Shown here: positions 35,145 through 49,430 of the stretch, piece by piece
Position numbering within the stretch: position 1 is the first letter of the stretch
Layout of the letters: each line of letters opens with the position of its first letter
Assembly: GCA_014526335.1 (NCBI GenBank)
Contig: JACTAT010000127.1
Location: 172,098-236,097, forward strand
Direction of reading: 5' to 3'
DNA: 64,000 nucleotides
From: Chrysaora quinquecirrha
Taxonomy: Eukaryota > Cnidaria > Scyphozoa > Semaeostomeae > Pelagiidae
Position numbers and translations under genes: made by a program
The notes under the pieces: model-generated
The model's input: only the letters and a program-made list of their open reading frames with translations
What the model was told of the DNA's origin: nothing
Databases searched by the model: none

Positions 35145-36181
35145 CTAAAATGAAATAAGAGGGCCATCATCTTATCATTCGCAGTAGTTTGTTGAGCTCC
35201 TTGCCCTTTAGCAAGTTGTAACACGAGTAGAAATTCTAGGAAAAATTTTATTCTTTAAGATGAAAAACAACATTTCTGGAAAGCTTTCGTACTAAAGCAG
35301 GCATGACACTACATGGAGGACACCAGATCTTCTCATATACACATTATCATATAAGATTGCTGTCAGATATATGGCATAAAAGATTGTTGTCTTGTAACCA
35401 TAATTTGGCGTACATCCATTACTTAGGCATGCGTATTTTAGGAAAGGCATTTTTCCAGCATTATTTTCATTTTTCATAAGATTTAATAGAAAATTACTCA
35501 GTTCATTAAAAAACATTTCAACAGTTCAAAAGTAATCAGTGTCAACCGAAGGAAATTTGAAAGCTTGTTTACAAAATCTTCGAGGCAGCTAGTGTTTGGA
35601 GCGCAATTTTGATGTACAAGGAATTATATTATATACAAATTTATTACAGATTGAGTAGCAATTCTAGGAAAACATTTAACGTTAAAAGATGAAACGCATG
35701 ATTTTTTTAACGTTTTTGCACAAAAGCACATTACACGGAGAGCGCCATATATTCTCATATACACATAATGAGTATATAAGATTACAGCCCTGAAGGTGCA
35801 ATTAGTATAACTTTATTAATTGCCTTCATAATAGAGGGAATTTCAAGGGAAGTGAAGTTTACTTCAAGATAGAAAAAAATCTATATTCATCAACAATAGT
35901 TCAAAACCAAACAATGTTAGCCTAGCAAAGACATAAACATTTATCGACAGATGAATCATCAGAATAGATCGATGAGAAAATTGCAACTAATATTTAACGG
36001 ATAAGGCTTCACTGCTGCAATAATCGTCGCAGGCGTTTTCAATATAGACAGTTGTTCAAACGTGTTCTACAAATTTCAGATTTAAATGATCTCTATTTTT
36101 TATGAATTTGTTTATGTCTTTTAAAGTTACTTGAGTTATTAAACTGCTCCCCAAAAATATCACAAATATACGTTGTCTGCC
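35145..36181. other. Spacer between ZNF terminal exons
   Basis: A near copy of 32745-33610, with the last, worn finger text of the 36-38 kb exon at about 36090-36181. No first exon or promoter block. Confidence 0.55.
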
Positions 36182-38514
<2,333 letters not shown>

Positions 38515-39119
38515 CTAAAAATGAAATAATAGGGCCATCATTCAATCATTCGCAGTAGTTGGTTGACCGCCTTGCCCTCTCGCAAGTTGTAACATGACTA
38601 GAAATTCTAGAAAGAAATTTACTCTTAAAGATGAAAAACATCATTTCTGGAAAGCTTTTGTACTAAAGCAAGCATGACACTACATGGAGGGCACCATATC
38701 TTCTCATATACACATTATGAGCATAATATATTACTGTCTCGAAAACCATATTAGATGAAGGCCACAATGTTTGTTAGCTAATTTTTTTACTTATATTTGT
38801 GGCACTTCTTCGATCTATGCAGCAATATATTTTTAAGATTTTTACGTCCTTAAATATCGAAGGTGCAATTAATATTGATACAACTATATTATAATATTGG
38901 GCATTTATAAGGTAGTGACGTTTGTTTTAAAAATTAAAACAGAAGACAATGAATTTATATTCGTCAACTATATCTCAAAACCAAACGAAGTAAGCCTAAA
39001 AGGACATAAACATTCATCAATAGATGACTAAGGAAATTGTTAGCAAAAAATTCTTAACAGATATAGCTTCACTGTTGTGAGAATTTTTGCACGCGTTTTC
39101 TATACAGAGCTGTTTCAAC
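38515..39119. other. Spacer, paralogous to 3484-3945
   Basis: Near copy of the DNA right of the first gap. No first exon present. Confidence 0.55.
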
Positions 39120-39612
39120 TTTTTCTACAAATTTCTGATCTAAATCATCTCTACTTTTTATGAATCTGTTTATGTCACTCCAAGTTACTTAAATTATTAA
39201 AATGCTTCCCACAAATATCACAAATGTAGCAGGTCTATGCCGTATGCATCCGTTTATTATGCCTTTGAAGATTAGACGATTGAGTAAACCGTTGTTCACA
39301 AAAGCTGCATTGATATGGTCTCTCTCCTGTATGAATTAGTTTATGCCTTTGAAGGCTAGATAAACGAGTAAACCGTTTTTCACAAACGCAGCATTGATAT
39401 GATGTCTCTGCACTATGAGTTCGTTTATGCCTTTCGAGACCAGATAAATGAGTGAACTGTTGTTCACAAACGCTACATTGATATGATGTCTCTCCAGTAT
39501 GAATTTTTTTTTGTACTTGAAGACTAATTAACCAAGAAAATTTTTCCCCACAAATATCACATGCATATGGTGTCTCTCCACTATGAATTCGTTGATGCCT
39601 TTGAAGACTAGT
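39120..39612 (-). pseudogene. Fingers below the stop of the 39.6-40.5 kb exon
   Basis: The same frame as the exon above continues after the TGA with five to six worn fingers (for example CDICGEKFSWLISLQV, CSVCEQQFTHLSGLERH, CCVCEKRFTRLSSLQRH), and it contains further stops near the end. It marks the former extent of the array. Confidence 0.65.
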
Positions 39613-40460
39613 TCAATGAGTAAACCGTTTTTCACAGATGCTACATTGATATGGCGTCTCTCCTGTGTGGATCCTGTGATGTCTTTGAAGGCTAGATAAA
39701 TGAGTAAACCGTTTTTCACAAACGCTGCATTGATATGATGTATCTCCAGTATGAATTTTCTTATGTACTTGAAGACCATATAACCAAGAAAATTTTTTCC
39801 CACAAATATCACATGCATATGGTGTCTCTCCACTATGAATTCGTTGATGCCTTTGAAGACTAGTTGAATGAGTAAACCGTTTTTCACAAATGCTGCATTG
39901 ATATGGTCTTTCTCCAGTATGAATTCTTTGATGCGTTACAAGATGATCTGCCCAATAAAATTGATTCCCACAAATACTGCATTGATATTGCCTCTCTCCT
40001 GAATGAATTTTTTTATGTGCTGAAAGATTCGATGATTGAGTGAATCGCTTCTCGCAAATATTGCACTGAAATGGCTTCTCTGAAGTATGAATTCGTTTGT
40101 GCATTAAAAGACTAGAAGACCGAGGAAATTTTTTCTCACAAATATCACACCCATTAGGTTTCTCTTCAGCATGGATTAGCTTATGGCGTTTAAGATAAGA
40201 CGAATGAGTAAACCGTTTCTCGCAAATAGTGCATTGAAATATTTTGTCACCCTTGTGAATTCGTGCATGCTCTTTCAGACTGCCTCTTTGAGTAAATTCT
40301 TTTCTGCAAATTTCACATTTGAACGGCCTCTCTTTTTTATGAATTTTTTGGTGTCTTTCCAAGTTATTTGAATCAGAAAATTGCTTTTCAGTAACAAGTT
40401 GTTTGTGTATCTGAGGATCTGAGGGCTGACTTAATCCTTTTCTACAGAGGTCATCAATCC
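39613..40460 (-). CDS. C2H2 ZNF terminal exon of locus B
   Basis: Phase-1 acceptor TTTCTTTAG at 40461. It opens with IDDLCRKGLSQPSDPQIH and a cysteine-less finger relic, then eight canonical fingers from CEICRKEFTQRGSLKEH to [20 protein letters not shown] at 39613-39615 falls inside the next finger (RFTH-stop-TSLQRH), where relatives have a sense codon. With exons 43930-44026, 42306-42371 and 41472-41711 the coding length is 1251 bp, exactly 417 codons (416 aa plus stop). This is the best complete gene model in the window. The foldback-like insertion next to its first exon may affect expression. Confidence 0.8.
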
Positions 40461-41471
40461 CTAAAGAAAGAAAATGTTTACAAATTCAAACATTAGTCAT
40501 ACCTAAGAAAAAGAAAAAGACACTTTACAATAAATGGCTAAGATATTTTGAAAAAAATAATGAAACGTGGTACCAGAAGTCAGGAATAGTGGTTCATACA
40601 TTGTTGTTTTGGAAGACAAATCTTGGAACAGTTTGCGGAAAATTTGGAAGGCACAGCTTCGATGTTATGATCATGTGTTGGCTAAAATTAGACATAAACC
40701 ATTCACTGATTATATTAATTAAAAGCCAATGAAATTGTGAACATTCTTCCACCTAAATAAAGTGCAGAACCAACTGAGTCATTGTGGCTTCGTTAAACTT
40801 TGTCATTTGGGTCTGTGGTCACTGTTACCTGGCAATTTAAATCAAGCATTGCAATACTTTTTTCCCCTAAGTGTATATCTTCTTAAATTTCAGCAGTTTT
40901 GAATATTTACTGTTAAGAAGCTGCTCAATGATCCAGAATTCCATCACCACAAGCAATTTCCATTTTACCAACTTTCTAACTTCTTCACAAGTGTTCTCCT
41001 TCTCAGTACTTCTAAACCAAAATGAGTTGCTGATCTTTGTGTTCCTTCTAATAATACATCCATTAAAGTTGAGTGTTAGCAATGATCCAGATAGTTGGTG
41101 CTGTGAAGCCATCATTACTGTGCTTTCCATAATATGTAAAAGATCATACTAAATGTTTTGCATGCTGTGCTTCTTCATATAAGGGTCTCTTCTGAGGCAA
41201 CAAGAAAAGTTTGCATAGACAATTTAAAGATTTAGACGTTGGTCTATCATTAATATTTAAAACTACAGTTAATCAGTTAATTCATTACCAGGTCCCAGAA
41301 ATTAGTAACATCAGAAACCAGTGATTTGACTGGCAAATTATCCTTTTTTTTCTTGATGTTTTCAATTACATCACCAATTAGCTAAATTACCAAAATCACC
41401 CAAATTTTCGCTTTTTCTTGTGAACATTACATGCTTGCTACAACAAGGACCAATTAACATTTCATACTCAC

Positions 41472-41711
41472 ACAAGTTATCATCTTCATCAAGATTGCCT
41501 GTTGAATTTTCTTTTGAAGATTTGTTGGATTCAGCACCTTCAGAATCATTTTCATTCCTCTGCATGATTTCAGTATTTTCACTGTCATAAACATCTGGCT
41601 CATCTGGTTCCTCCTTAGCTATTTCTTTGCCATCAAGGCCACAATTTCCTGAGATAAGAGGATCATCAACTAAGCACTCATTATGGCTGGACTTTGTACT
41701 CTGTTCACAAG
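41472..41711 (-). CDS. Acidic exon (exon 3) of locus B
   Basis: 240 bp, acceptor TTTGTCACAG, donor GTGAGT, phase 1-1. Near identical to 5821-6060, with changes such as YRSENTE to YDSENTE. Rich in Asp, Glu, Asn and Ser. Confidence 0.75.
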
Positions 41712-42305
41712 CTGTGACAAAACAAGCAGAAATTTAGATAACTTCAAAAGATGACAGACATAACATGGCTGTAAAATTTAAACCAGGATGGCATTAAACT
41801 AAGGGTAACACCATTTTTCCCATTAACACTATTATCCATAACAAATGTCTCAAAAACCATAGGTGAAGGCCAACAGGTTCATGCAATGCTCGGGTCTCTT
41901 AGATTTTGAGTTTCTTGCAACAAAAAACATCCAAGTTTTTCATGTCCTTTAATGTCATGTTATGACATGTAACAGGATGAGCAGATAAAGTCATTTGACG
42001 CTTACAGGGCTTACAGGTAATATTTTTACGATAATCAAAATTTTGGTCTCCTTATTTGTATTCAAACATTGCCCCGGATATCCATTGGATTTTTGGGTCT
42101 CTAAGTTATCCTCTACTTTTGAATGTCATACGAAATGTATGCAACACCAATTTATATGGGTTTTCACAATGAAACCTTAAATTTTCAGGCCTTTAAGTTG
42201 TACAGACATTATCCTTTATATATGCAGTGCCCAGGCTTTAGCCACGGCCCATTAGAGTATCCATTGAAAAACCAAGTATAAATTAAATGGAACACAAAAA
42301 CGCAC

Positions 42306-42371
42306 TGTAATACTCATCATCATGATCAGGACTTTCAAGTTTTACAAAAGGCAATGGCGTCACTGGTAAAC
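42306..42371 (-). CDS. Exon 2 of locus B
   Basis: 66 bp, acceptor CTTTTATTCAG, donor A|GTGCG (weaker than GTACGT at 6664), phase 1-1. It encodes LPVTPLPFVKLESPDHDDEYY; VKLES replaces VKIES. Confidence 0.7.
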
Positions 42372-42967
42372 CTGAATAAAAGAAATATACATTTTTAGAT
42401 TTGATAGTGGCAGGCTTCTCTGTGAGTATTTTAGGTGGCACCTAATAGGTGGTGCGTGGAAGATGGGGTACATCTATATACTTAGGCCTGTGCCTTTTAG
42501 AAATGGCATTTTACACGCATTATTTTGCATTTTTCATAAGATGCGTTATAAAATTACTCCGATAATTAGAAAAAATTTCAACAATTCAAATCCATGTAAA
42601 CCAAAGGATACTGGAGAGCTTTTTCACAAAATCTTTGAGGCAGCTACTGTTTGAAGCACAATCTTAATATGCAACATGTATGTTGTAGAAGGAATTATCC
42701 TTATCCATACAAATTTATTAGAGTTTCCCCATTATTACATTTTTCTGGTAAGTCACTTTTAATTGACCGGATTTTTGCAGTTTGCAGAAATCTGCTGAAA
42801 TCTTTGTTGACTTATTTTGCAGTCAAACTTTGGCAAGTTTTAATCTATATTTTTTCATGCAGACTGGTAAACTGATGCTTGAAGTGAAAGAAACACATTT
42901 TCTGTACAACATGTCTGACATGTTTGAGTTGGAGCTGGAATAAAATAGGGGATATTCTTGTTACAAA

Positions 42968-43693
42968 CAGGGGCACAAATGAGGGGGTGTGGGGGGTGTG
43001 ACACCCCCCCAATAATTTTTCCAACCGGTCCCAGTAGCTACTTTATAGTGACAAAGTCGGTCCCGATCCGGCTCCAAACTAAATTATTTCCAATTTCAAT
43101 AGTAATAAACAGAGTTGTACTCTAAACCCAAAGAAAAATCGGTAAAAAATTGCTCTCATGCAGATCATTGAACATTGAACTTAATTCACCACGCTGTTTT
43201 GCATAGCAGGAAATAGTGATGATGTTTCTTTGAAAGAACAAATTAGCAAATAAAAGGGCCAGAGCAGCTAGGCGGGACAACTTTCGGCCAGTTGCAACCC
43301 AATCCCTTCATGACAGTACAATGTATTGGTAGTCAATACTGCCGTTAGTCAGGAGATGCCTAGCTGTACAACAAAGACAAGTTGTGTCAGCCATTTCTGG
43401 CTTTATTTTATATGTTTTTGGACAATTCCGGGTGCCAGGCGACAACGTCGACATAAATTTGGACAAAACTTGTTGTTTCTTAGGTTTTCTTCAACAGCTG
43501 GGCTGCGCAAAAATTACATTAAAAGAGTCCTGAAATGGTCACCAGAGCGATTCTAGCAACCCAATTTTCAAAATTTTCCGGGGAGCATGCCCCAAACCCC
43601 CTAGGTGGGTGCGCTTTTCGGCACACAAAGACCAATACCCTTCGGTCCCACTTCATGACACCCCCCCAATAATTTTTTCGATTTGCGCCCCTG
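42968..43693. mobile_element. hAT-like MITE, 726 bp
   Basis: Terminal inverted repeats CAGGGGC(A/G)CAAAT of 13 bp, flanked on both sides by GTTACAAA (42960-42967 and 43694-43701), an 8 bp target duplication. The paralogous intron near 7788 has the site uninterrupted. CAGGGG ends and an 8 bp duplication fit the hAT superfamily. No transposase ORF; inside, GACACCCCCCCAATAATTTTT is present as a direct repeat near both ends. Confidence 0.85.
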
Positions 43694-43929
43694 GTTACAA
43701 ACATTTGTCTTGTTTGGAATACTACTAAAGCAATGATTTAAAGTTTTCTACAGGATGTCTGTGTTTGTATCCTGAATACTAGAGCTCTTTTGAAATTGTT
43801 TCACACACCCTCGAGCCTTGACCTTGACCCTCACCCTGGTGACCTCCCACAGTGACCTGCACTCCATTACTAGCCTTAAATACAGTAATAGCAAAAACTA
43901 CAACTACAAAGAGCAAAACTACAACTTAC

Positions 43930-44026
43930 CACAGCTTTTCATAAATTCATAATTTGACAAAATATTTCGTCTCCTTTCGCTTTCATAGTCATTTAGCTTG
44001 TCTTTGGTTCTACTAGCTTCCGTCAT
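43930..44026 (-). CDS. First coding exon of locus B
   Basis: ATG at 44026-44024, 32 codons plus one base, donor G|GTAAG. The protein is identical to 8026-8122 (MTEASRTKDKLNDYESERRR...). The acceptor GTTGTTAG before it is preserved at 44049-44050, but the normal upstream polypyrimidine tract has been pushed 5 kb away by the foldback-like element. No other first exon lies between 24 and 44 kb, so this one probably serves all six ZNF terminal exons at 25.6-40.5 kb. Confidence 0.75.
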
Positions 44027-44302
44027 GTTGTTTTCTTGACTATCTAAACTAACAACGGCACTTCCATGTCCAGAGAATCAGATTCAGATTCACTTTCGCA
44101 ATCAGATTCACATTCAAAATATTATTGCGCAATACTTTGTTTTATGACTCTCTGCTGCTACAATTAACAGAAAAAACTTTCAAAGTCCTATTACAACTGT
44201 TTTTGACAACATACCTACTTGTTTTTGACATCATTTATTTTCTTTTCTTTGTAAATTTTTCTAAAAAACGATTTTGAGATTTTGCTGGTCCCACGCAACA
44301 AA

Positions 44303-46260
44303 CACTTCAAAGTTACCCCCCGTCTTTGAAGGTGAGATGTAAGTCTTGAAAAGTCTATTACAACAATCTACACCATAAGGCGTCCCTAATGCATCAGTGT
44401 AGGTATCTATAGTGCATTCGGTCTTTGCTAAAAAACGATGTTTATGTCATGTAGTACTTAGGCCCATTCCAAGCAATTAACACTTCAAAGTTACCCCCCG
44501 TCTTTGAAGGTGGGATGTAAGTCTTGAAAAGTCTATTACAACAATCTACAACATAAGGCGTCCCTAATGCATCAGTGTAGGTATCTATAGTGCATTCGGT
44601 CTTTGCTAAAAAATGATGTTTATGCCATGTAGTACTTAGGCCTATTCCACGCAACTAACACTTCAAAGTTACCCCCCGTCTTTGAAGGTGAGATGTAAGT
44701 CTTGAAAAGTCTATTACAACACTCTACACCATAAGGCGTCCCTAATGCATCAGTGGAGGTATCTATAGTGCATTCGGTCTTTGCTAAAAAACGATGTTTA
44801 TGCCATGTAGTACTTAGGCCTATTCCACGCAACTAACACTTCAAAGTTACCCCCCGTCTTTGAAGGTGAGATGTAAGTCTTGAAAAGTCTATTACAACAA
44901 TCTACACCATAAGGCGTCCCTAATGCATCAGTGTAGGTATCTATAGTGCATTCGGTCTTTGCTAAAAAATGATGTTTATGTCATGTAGTACTTAGGACTA
45001 TTCCACGCAACAAACACTTCAAAGTTACCCCCTATCTTTGAAGGTGGGATGTAAGTCTTGAAAAGTCTATTACAACAATCTACACCATAAGGCGTCCCTA
45101 ATGCATCAGTGGAGGTATCTATAGTGCATTCGGTCTTTGCTAAAAAACGATGTTTATGCCATGTAGTACTTAGGCCTATTCCACGCAACTAACACTTCAA
45201 AGTTACCCCCCGTCTTTGAAGGTGGGATGTAAGTCTTGAAAAGTCTATTACAACAATCTACACCATAGGGCGTCCCTAATGCATCAGTGCAGGTATCTAT
45301 AGTGTATTTGGTCTTTGCTAAAAAACGATGTTTATGTCATGTAGTACTTAGGCCTATCCCACGCAATTAACACTTCAAAGTTACCCTCCATCTTTGAAGG
45401 TGGGATGTAAGTCTTGAAAAGTCTATTACAACAATCTACAACATAAGGCGTCCCTAATGCATCAGTGTAGGTATCTATAGTGCATTCGGTCTTTGCTAAA
45501 AAACGATGTTTATGTCATGTAGTACTGAGGTCTATTCCACGCAACAAACACTTCAAAGTTACCCCCTATCTTTGAAGGTGGGATGTAAGTCTTGAAAAGT
45601 CTATTACAACAATCTACACCATAAGGCGTCCCTAATGCATCAGTGGAGGTATCTATAGTGCATTCGGTCTTTGCTAAAAAACGATGTTTATGCCATGTAG
45701 TACTTAGGCCTATTCCACGCAACTAACACTTCAAAGTTACCCCCCGTCTTTGAAGGTGGGATGTAAGTCTTGAAAAGTCTATTACAACAATCTACACCAT
45801 AAGGCGTCCCTAATGCATCAGTGCAGGTATCTATAGTGTATTTGGTCTTTGCTAAAAAACGATGTTTATGTCATGTAGTACTTAGGCCTATCCCACGCAA
45901 TTAACACTTCAAAGTTACCCTCCATCTTTGAAGGTGGGATGTAAGTCTTGAAAAGTCTATTACAACAATCTACAACATAAGGCGTCCCTAATGCATCAGT
46001 GTAGGTATCTATAGTGCATTCGGTCTTTGCTAAAAAACGATGTTTATGTCATGTAGTACTGAGGTCTATTCCACGCAACAAACACTTCAAAGTTACCCCC
46101 CATCTTTGAAGGTGGGATGTAAGTCTTAAAAAGTCTATTACAACAATCTACAACATAAGGCATCCCTAATGCATCAGTGTAGGTATCTATAGTGTATTTG
46201 GTCTTTGCTAAAAAACGATGTTTATGTCATGTAGTACTTAGGCCTATTCCACGCAACCAA
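44303..46260. repeat. Left arm: 11 tandem repeats of exactly 178 bp
   Basis: The landmark CACTTCAAAGTTACC recurs at 44303, 44481, 44659, 44837, 45015, 45193, 45371, 45549, 45727, 45905 and 46083, with no length drift. A partial unit starts at 46261. Variants repeat every third unit (45015/45549, 45193/45727, 45371/45905), a 534 bp higher-order period. The 70-residue minus-strand frames are a by-product; 178 is not a multiple of three. Confidence 0.95.
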
Positions 46261-47218
46261 CACTTCAAACACCGTATTAGACATGATTAGCCTTGGAAAG
46301 ACAAGATCCAGGTAAAAAGCTGTAAAAAGGTGTCAAGGTAAAAAGCTAGTTTACTTGTAATGGTAAACACATAAGTCATAAGAGTATTGATAAAAGGGTA
46401 TTAAACTCTGGACAAAAAAAGAATATCATCATCATCATCATTATCATCATCGTAGTTATCATCACCGTCAAAATTATCATTATGCATAGATACAGCAAAT
46501 CACAAAGTTTAGCGTGGCGATTCGTGGAAATAATGAAAGCAAGAACTTTTCTTGAAAATGGAAAGATTATGAGTAAAATTCTAAAAATGGATAACAGTCT
46601 CCTACAGTCCTTTGACGTCATTTGACCCCTGAAAACGTGAAAACGTATTTACTAAAAACGCAAAACAACCCAAAATTGCCCAAAACCAGCCAAAAGCAGT
46701 CAAAACGAACCACAACTTCATAAAAAGCACCCAATACCACTCAGAAATGTCCAATTCACCTGCAATCATCTATTAAGCGGCAGAAAATCCTTGAAAAATC
46801 ACCAGAAACTCTCATGTTCTTCCTTTTAACTTGCAGCCTTCTGAACTTTCGCTAGAGTACGGGGAGGTTAGCTCCCCATAGCACCACTTATCATACAAGC
46901 CTTTGATATTTAGTAGTAGGGCAACGTTTCGGGAGAGATCCATCTTCCATCATCGGGAAATAAGAAAAGTAGTTTCTTTTCTATTTATTGCAAAGGTCAG
47001 AACGAAAGGTACGAATTTAGTGTGTGGTTGGCGGGAACGCTCGGCGTCCTGTGGCAGGAAACCGGGTTTTCCAATGGCCAATCACCTGACAGTAAAAGGT
47101 TAATTCAGGCAGGCAAACAGGGCAATACAGAAAATGCCCAATTTTCCTGCAACCTCTCTCTGTGGGTCTAAAGAATTAAATAGTGGCTAGACAGTGGTTA
47201 GGTGTCCTAAATCCTTTC
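46261..47218. other. Unique centre of the foldback-like element
   Basis: Contains a short (ATC)n tract at about 46428-46470 and no ORF above about 80 codons. No transposase motif seen. It separates the arms and would form the loop of a hairpin. Confidence 0.6.
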
Positions 47219-48810
47219 CAATCAGCGTGGAATAGGCCTAAGTACTACATGACATAAACATCGTTTTTTAGCAAAGACCGAATGCACTATAGATACCTCC
47301 ACTGATGCATTAGGGACGCCTTATGTTGTAGATTGTTGTAATAGACTTTTCAAGACTTACATCCCACCTTCAAAGATAGGGGGTAACTTTGAAGTGTTTG
47401 TTGCGTGGAATAGTCCTAAGTACTACATGACATAAACATCATTTTTTAGCAAAGACCGAATGCACTATAGATACCTACACTGATGCATTAGGGACGCCTT
47501 ATGTTGTAGATTGTTGTAATAGACTTTTCAAGACTTACATCCCACCTTCAAAGACGGGGGGTAACTTTGAAGTGTTAATTGCTTGGAATGGGCCTAAGTA
47601 CTACATGACATAAACATCGTTTTTTAGCAAAGACCGAATGCACTATAGATACCTACACTGCTGCATTAGGGACGCCTTATGGTGTAGATTGTTGTAATAG
47701 ACTTTTCAAGACTTACATCTCACCTTCAAAGACGGGGGGTAACTTTGAAGTGTTTGTTGCGTGGAATAGGCCTCAGTACTACATGACATAAACATCGTTT
47801 TTTAGCAAAGACCAAATACACTATAGATACCTACACTGATGCATTAGGGATGCCTTATGTTGTAGATTGTTGTAATAGACTTTTTAAGACTTACATCCCA
47901 CCTTCAAAGATGGGGGGTAACTTTGAAGTGTTTGTTGCGTGCAATAGACCTCAGTACTACATGACATAAACATCGTTTTTTAGCAAAGACCGAATGCACT
48001 ATAGATACCTCCACTGATGCATTAGGGACGCCTTATGTTGTAGATTGTTGTAATAGACTTTTCAAGACTTACATCCCACCTTCAAAGATGGGGGGTAACT
48101 TTGAAGTGTTTGTTGCGTGGAATAGGCCTCAGTACTACATGACATAAACATCGTTTTTTAGCAAAGACCGAATGCACTATAGATACCTACACTGCTGCAT
48201 TAGGGACGCCTTATGGTGTAGATTGTTGTAATAGACTTTTCAAGACTTACATCTCACCTTCAAAGACGGGGGGTAACTTTGAAGTGTTTGTTGCGTGGAA
48301 TAGGCCTCAGTACTACATGACATAAACATCGTTTTTTAGCAAAGACCAAATACACTATAGATACCTACACTGATGCATTAGGGATGCCTTATGTTGTAGA
48401 TTGTTGTAATAGACTTTTTAAGACTTACATCCCACCTTCAAAGATGGGGGGTAACTTTGAAGTGTTTGTTGCGTGGAATAGGCCTCAGTACTACATGACA
48501 TAAACATCGTTTTTTAGCAAAGACCAAATACACTATAGATACCTACACTGATGCACTAGGGACGCCTTATGTTGCAGATTGTTGTAATAGACTTTTCAAG
48601 ACTTACATCCCACCTTCAAAGATGGGGGGTAACTTTGAAGTGTTTGTTGCGTGGAATAGGCCTCAGTACTACATGACATAAACATCGTTTTTTAGCAAAG
48701 ACCAAATACACTATAGATACCTACACTGATGCATTAGGGACGCCTTATGTTGTAATAGACTTTTCAAGACTTACATCTCACCTTCAAAGACGGGGGGTAA
48801 CTTTGAAGTG
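47219..48810. repeat. Right arm: 9 tandem repeats of 178 bp, inverted
   Basis: GAAGTG landmarks end at 47396, 47574, 47752, 47930, 48108, 48286, 48464, 48642 and 48810. The last unit is 168 bp through a 10 bp loss. The unit is the reverse complement of the left arm. A variant (CTGCTGCATTAGGG) recurs 534 bp apart, the same three-unit period as the left arm. Confidence 0.95.
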
Positions 48811-49205
48811 TTTGTTGCGTGGGACCAGCAAAATCTCAAAATCGTTTTTTAGAAAAATTTACAAAGAAAAGAAAATAAATGATGTCAAAAACAAGTAGGT
48901 ATGTTGTCAAAAACAGTTGTAATAGGACTTTGAAAGTTTTTTCTGTTAATTGTAGCAGCAGAGAGTCATAAAACAAAGTATTGCGCAATAATATTTTGAA
49001 TGTGAATCTGATTGCGAAAGTGAATCTGAATCTGATTCTCTGGACATGGAAGTAACAACGGCCTAGGCAAAAAGGAGAGAAATTTTTAGTTCGTTGGAGC
49101 ATAATTGATAATAAGGGAACACTTGCTGCCAGTCATTTCGATAAGTGGAATAAATTCAAAAATGGATTGTACTTCAACTAGAAGTTAAAAAGCTGCTTTA
49201 CATAC

Positions 49206-49430
49206 CCGTACAAAACTTTGGTACTAAAGGGTAGTGAAAGTCTTGCTTTCCTTGGGTTTTTGCTCCGTGTCTGGTGTCTTCGAAAATCGAAAAACTTCTG
49301 ATGCCATGCCAAACCGCCAAGTACCAAGCAGCAACCAATCACGTGAACAACAGACCACGTGAAATCGAGCACAGGGCACCGCCTTGGCAGTGTTCCAGTG
49401 CACCAGTGCACCACACCACAGAGTGCACAT
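49206..49430 (-). promoter_or_regulatory. Displaced 5-prime exon and promoter of locus B
   Basis: Matches 8293-8520: the same donor text (TTTGTACGG|GTATG) and two CACGTG boxes near 49340 and 49357. The first of these reads CAAGTG in units 1 and 2. It should feed exon 43930-44026, from which it is now 5.2 kb away because of the insertion. A 9 bp insertion (AATCGAAAA) near 49285 changes the upstream ORF seen in the other copies. Confidence 0.45.

Larger units (their letters stand above)
44060..49053. mobile_element. Foldback-like element (about 5.0 kb) with 9 bp target duplication
   Basis: Both ends are inverted copies of 243 bp (44060-44302 and 48811-49053), starting ACTTCCATGTCCAGAGAATC, identical as far as I can read. 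AACAACGGC flanks both sides (44051-44059 and 49054-49062). The flanks join seamlessly to the paralogous sequence at 8141-8160, so the insertion is precise. Inside each end lies an array of 178 bp repeats in opposite orientation, then a unique centre of about 0.95 kb without a transposase. Long terminal repeats with internal tandem repeats and 9 bp duplications are the hallmarks of Drosophila foldback elements and of Mutator-like elements. Superfamily assignment is inference. It is non-autonomous. Confidence 0.88.

Noticed and set aside
43326..43704. ORFs inside the 726 bp hAT-like insertion
   Set aside because: They are short, on both strands, and lack any transposase motif. The element is non-autonomous.
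44442..45722. Repeated 70-residue minus-strand ORFs
   Set aside because: They are copies of the 178 bp satellite unit. 178 is not a multiple of three, units differ in stops, and there is no start or splice context.
44303..48810. CRISPR-like or other spaced array
   Set aside because: The 178 bp units are contiguous with no unique spacers, and the genome is eukaryotic. It is satellite DNA in a transposon.
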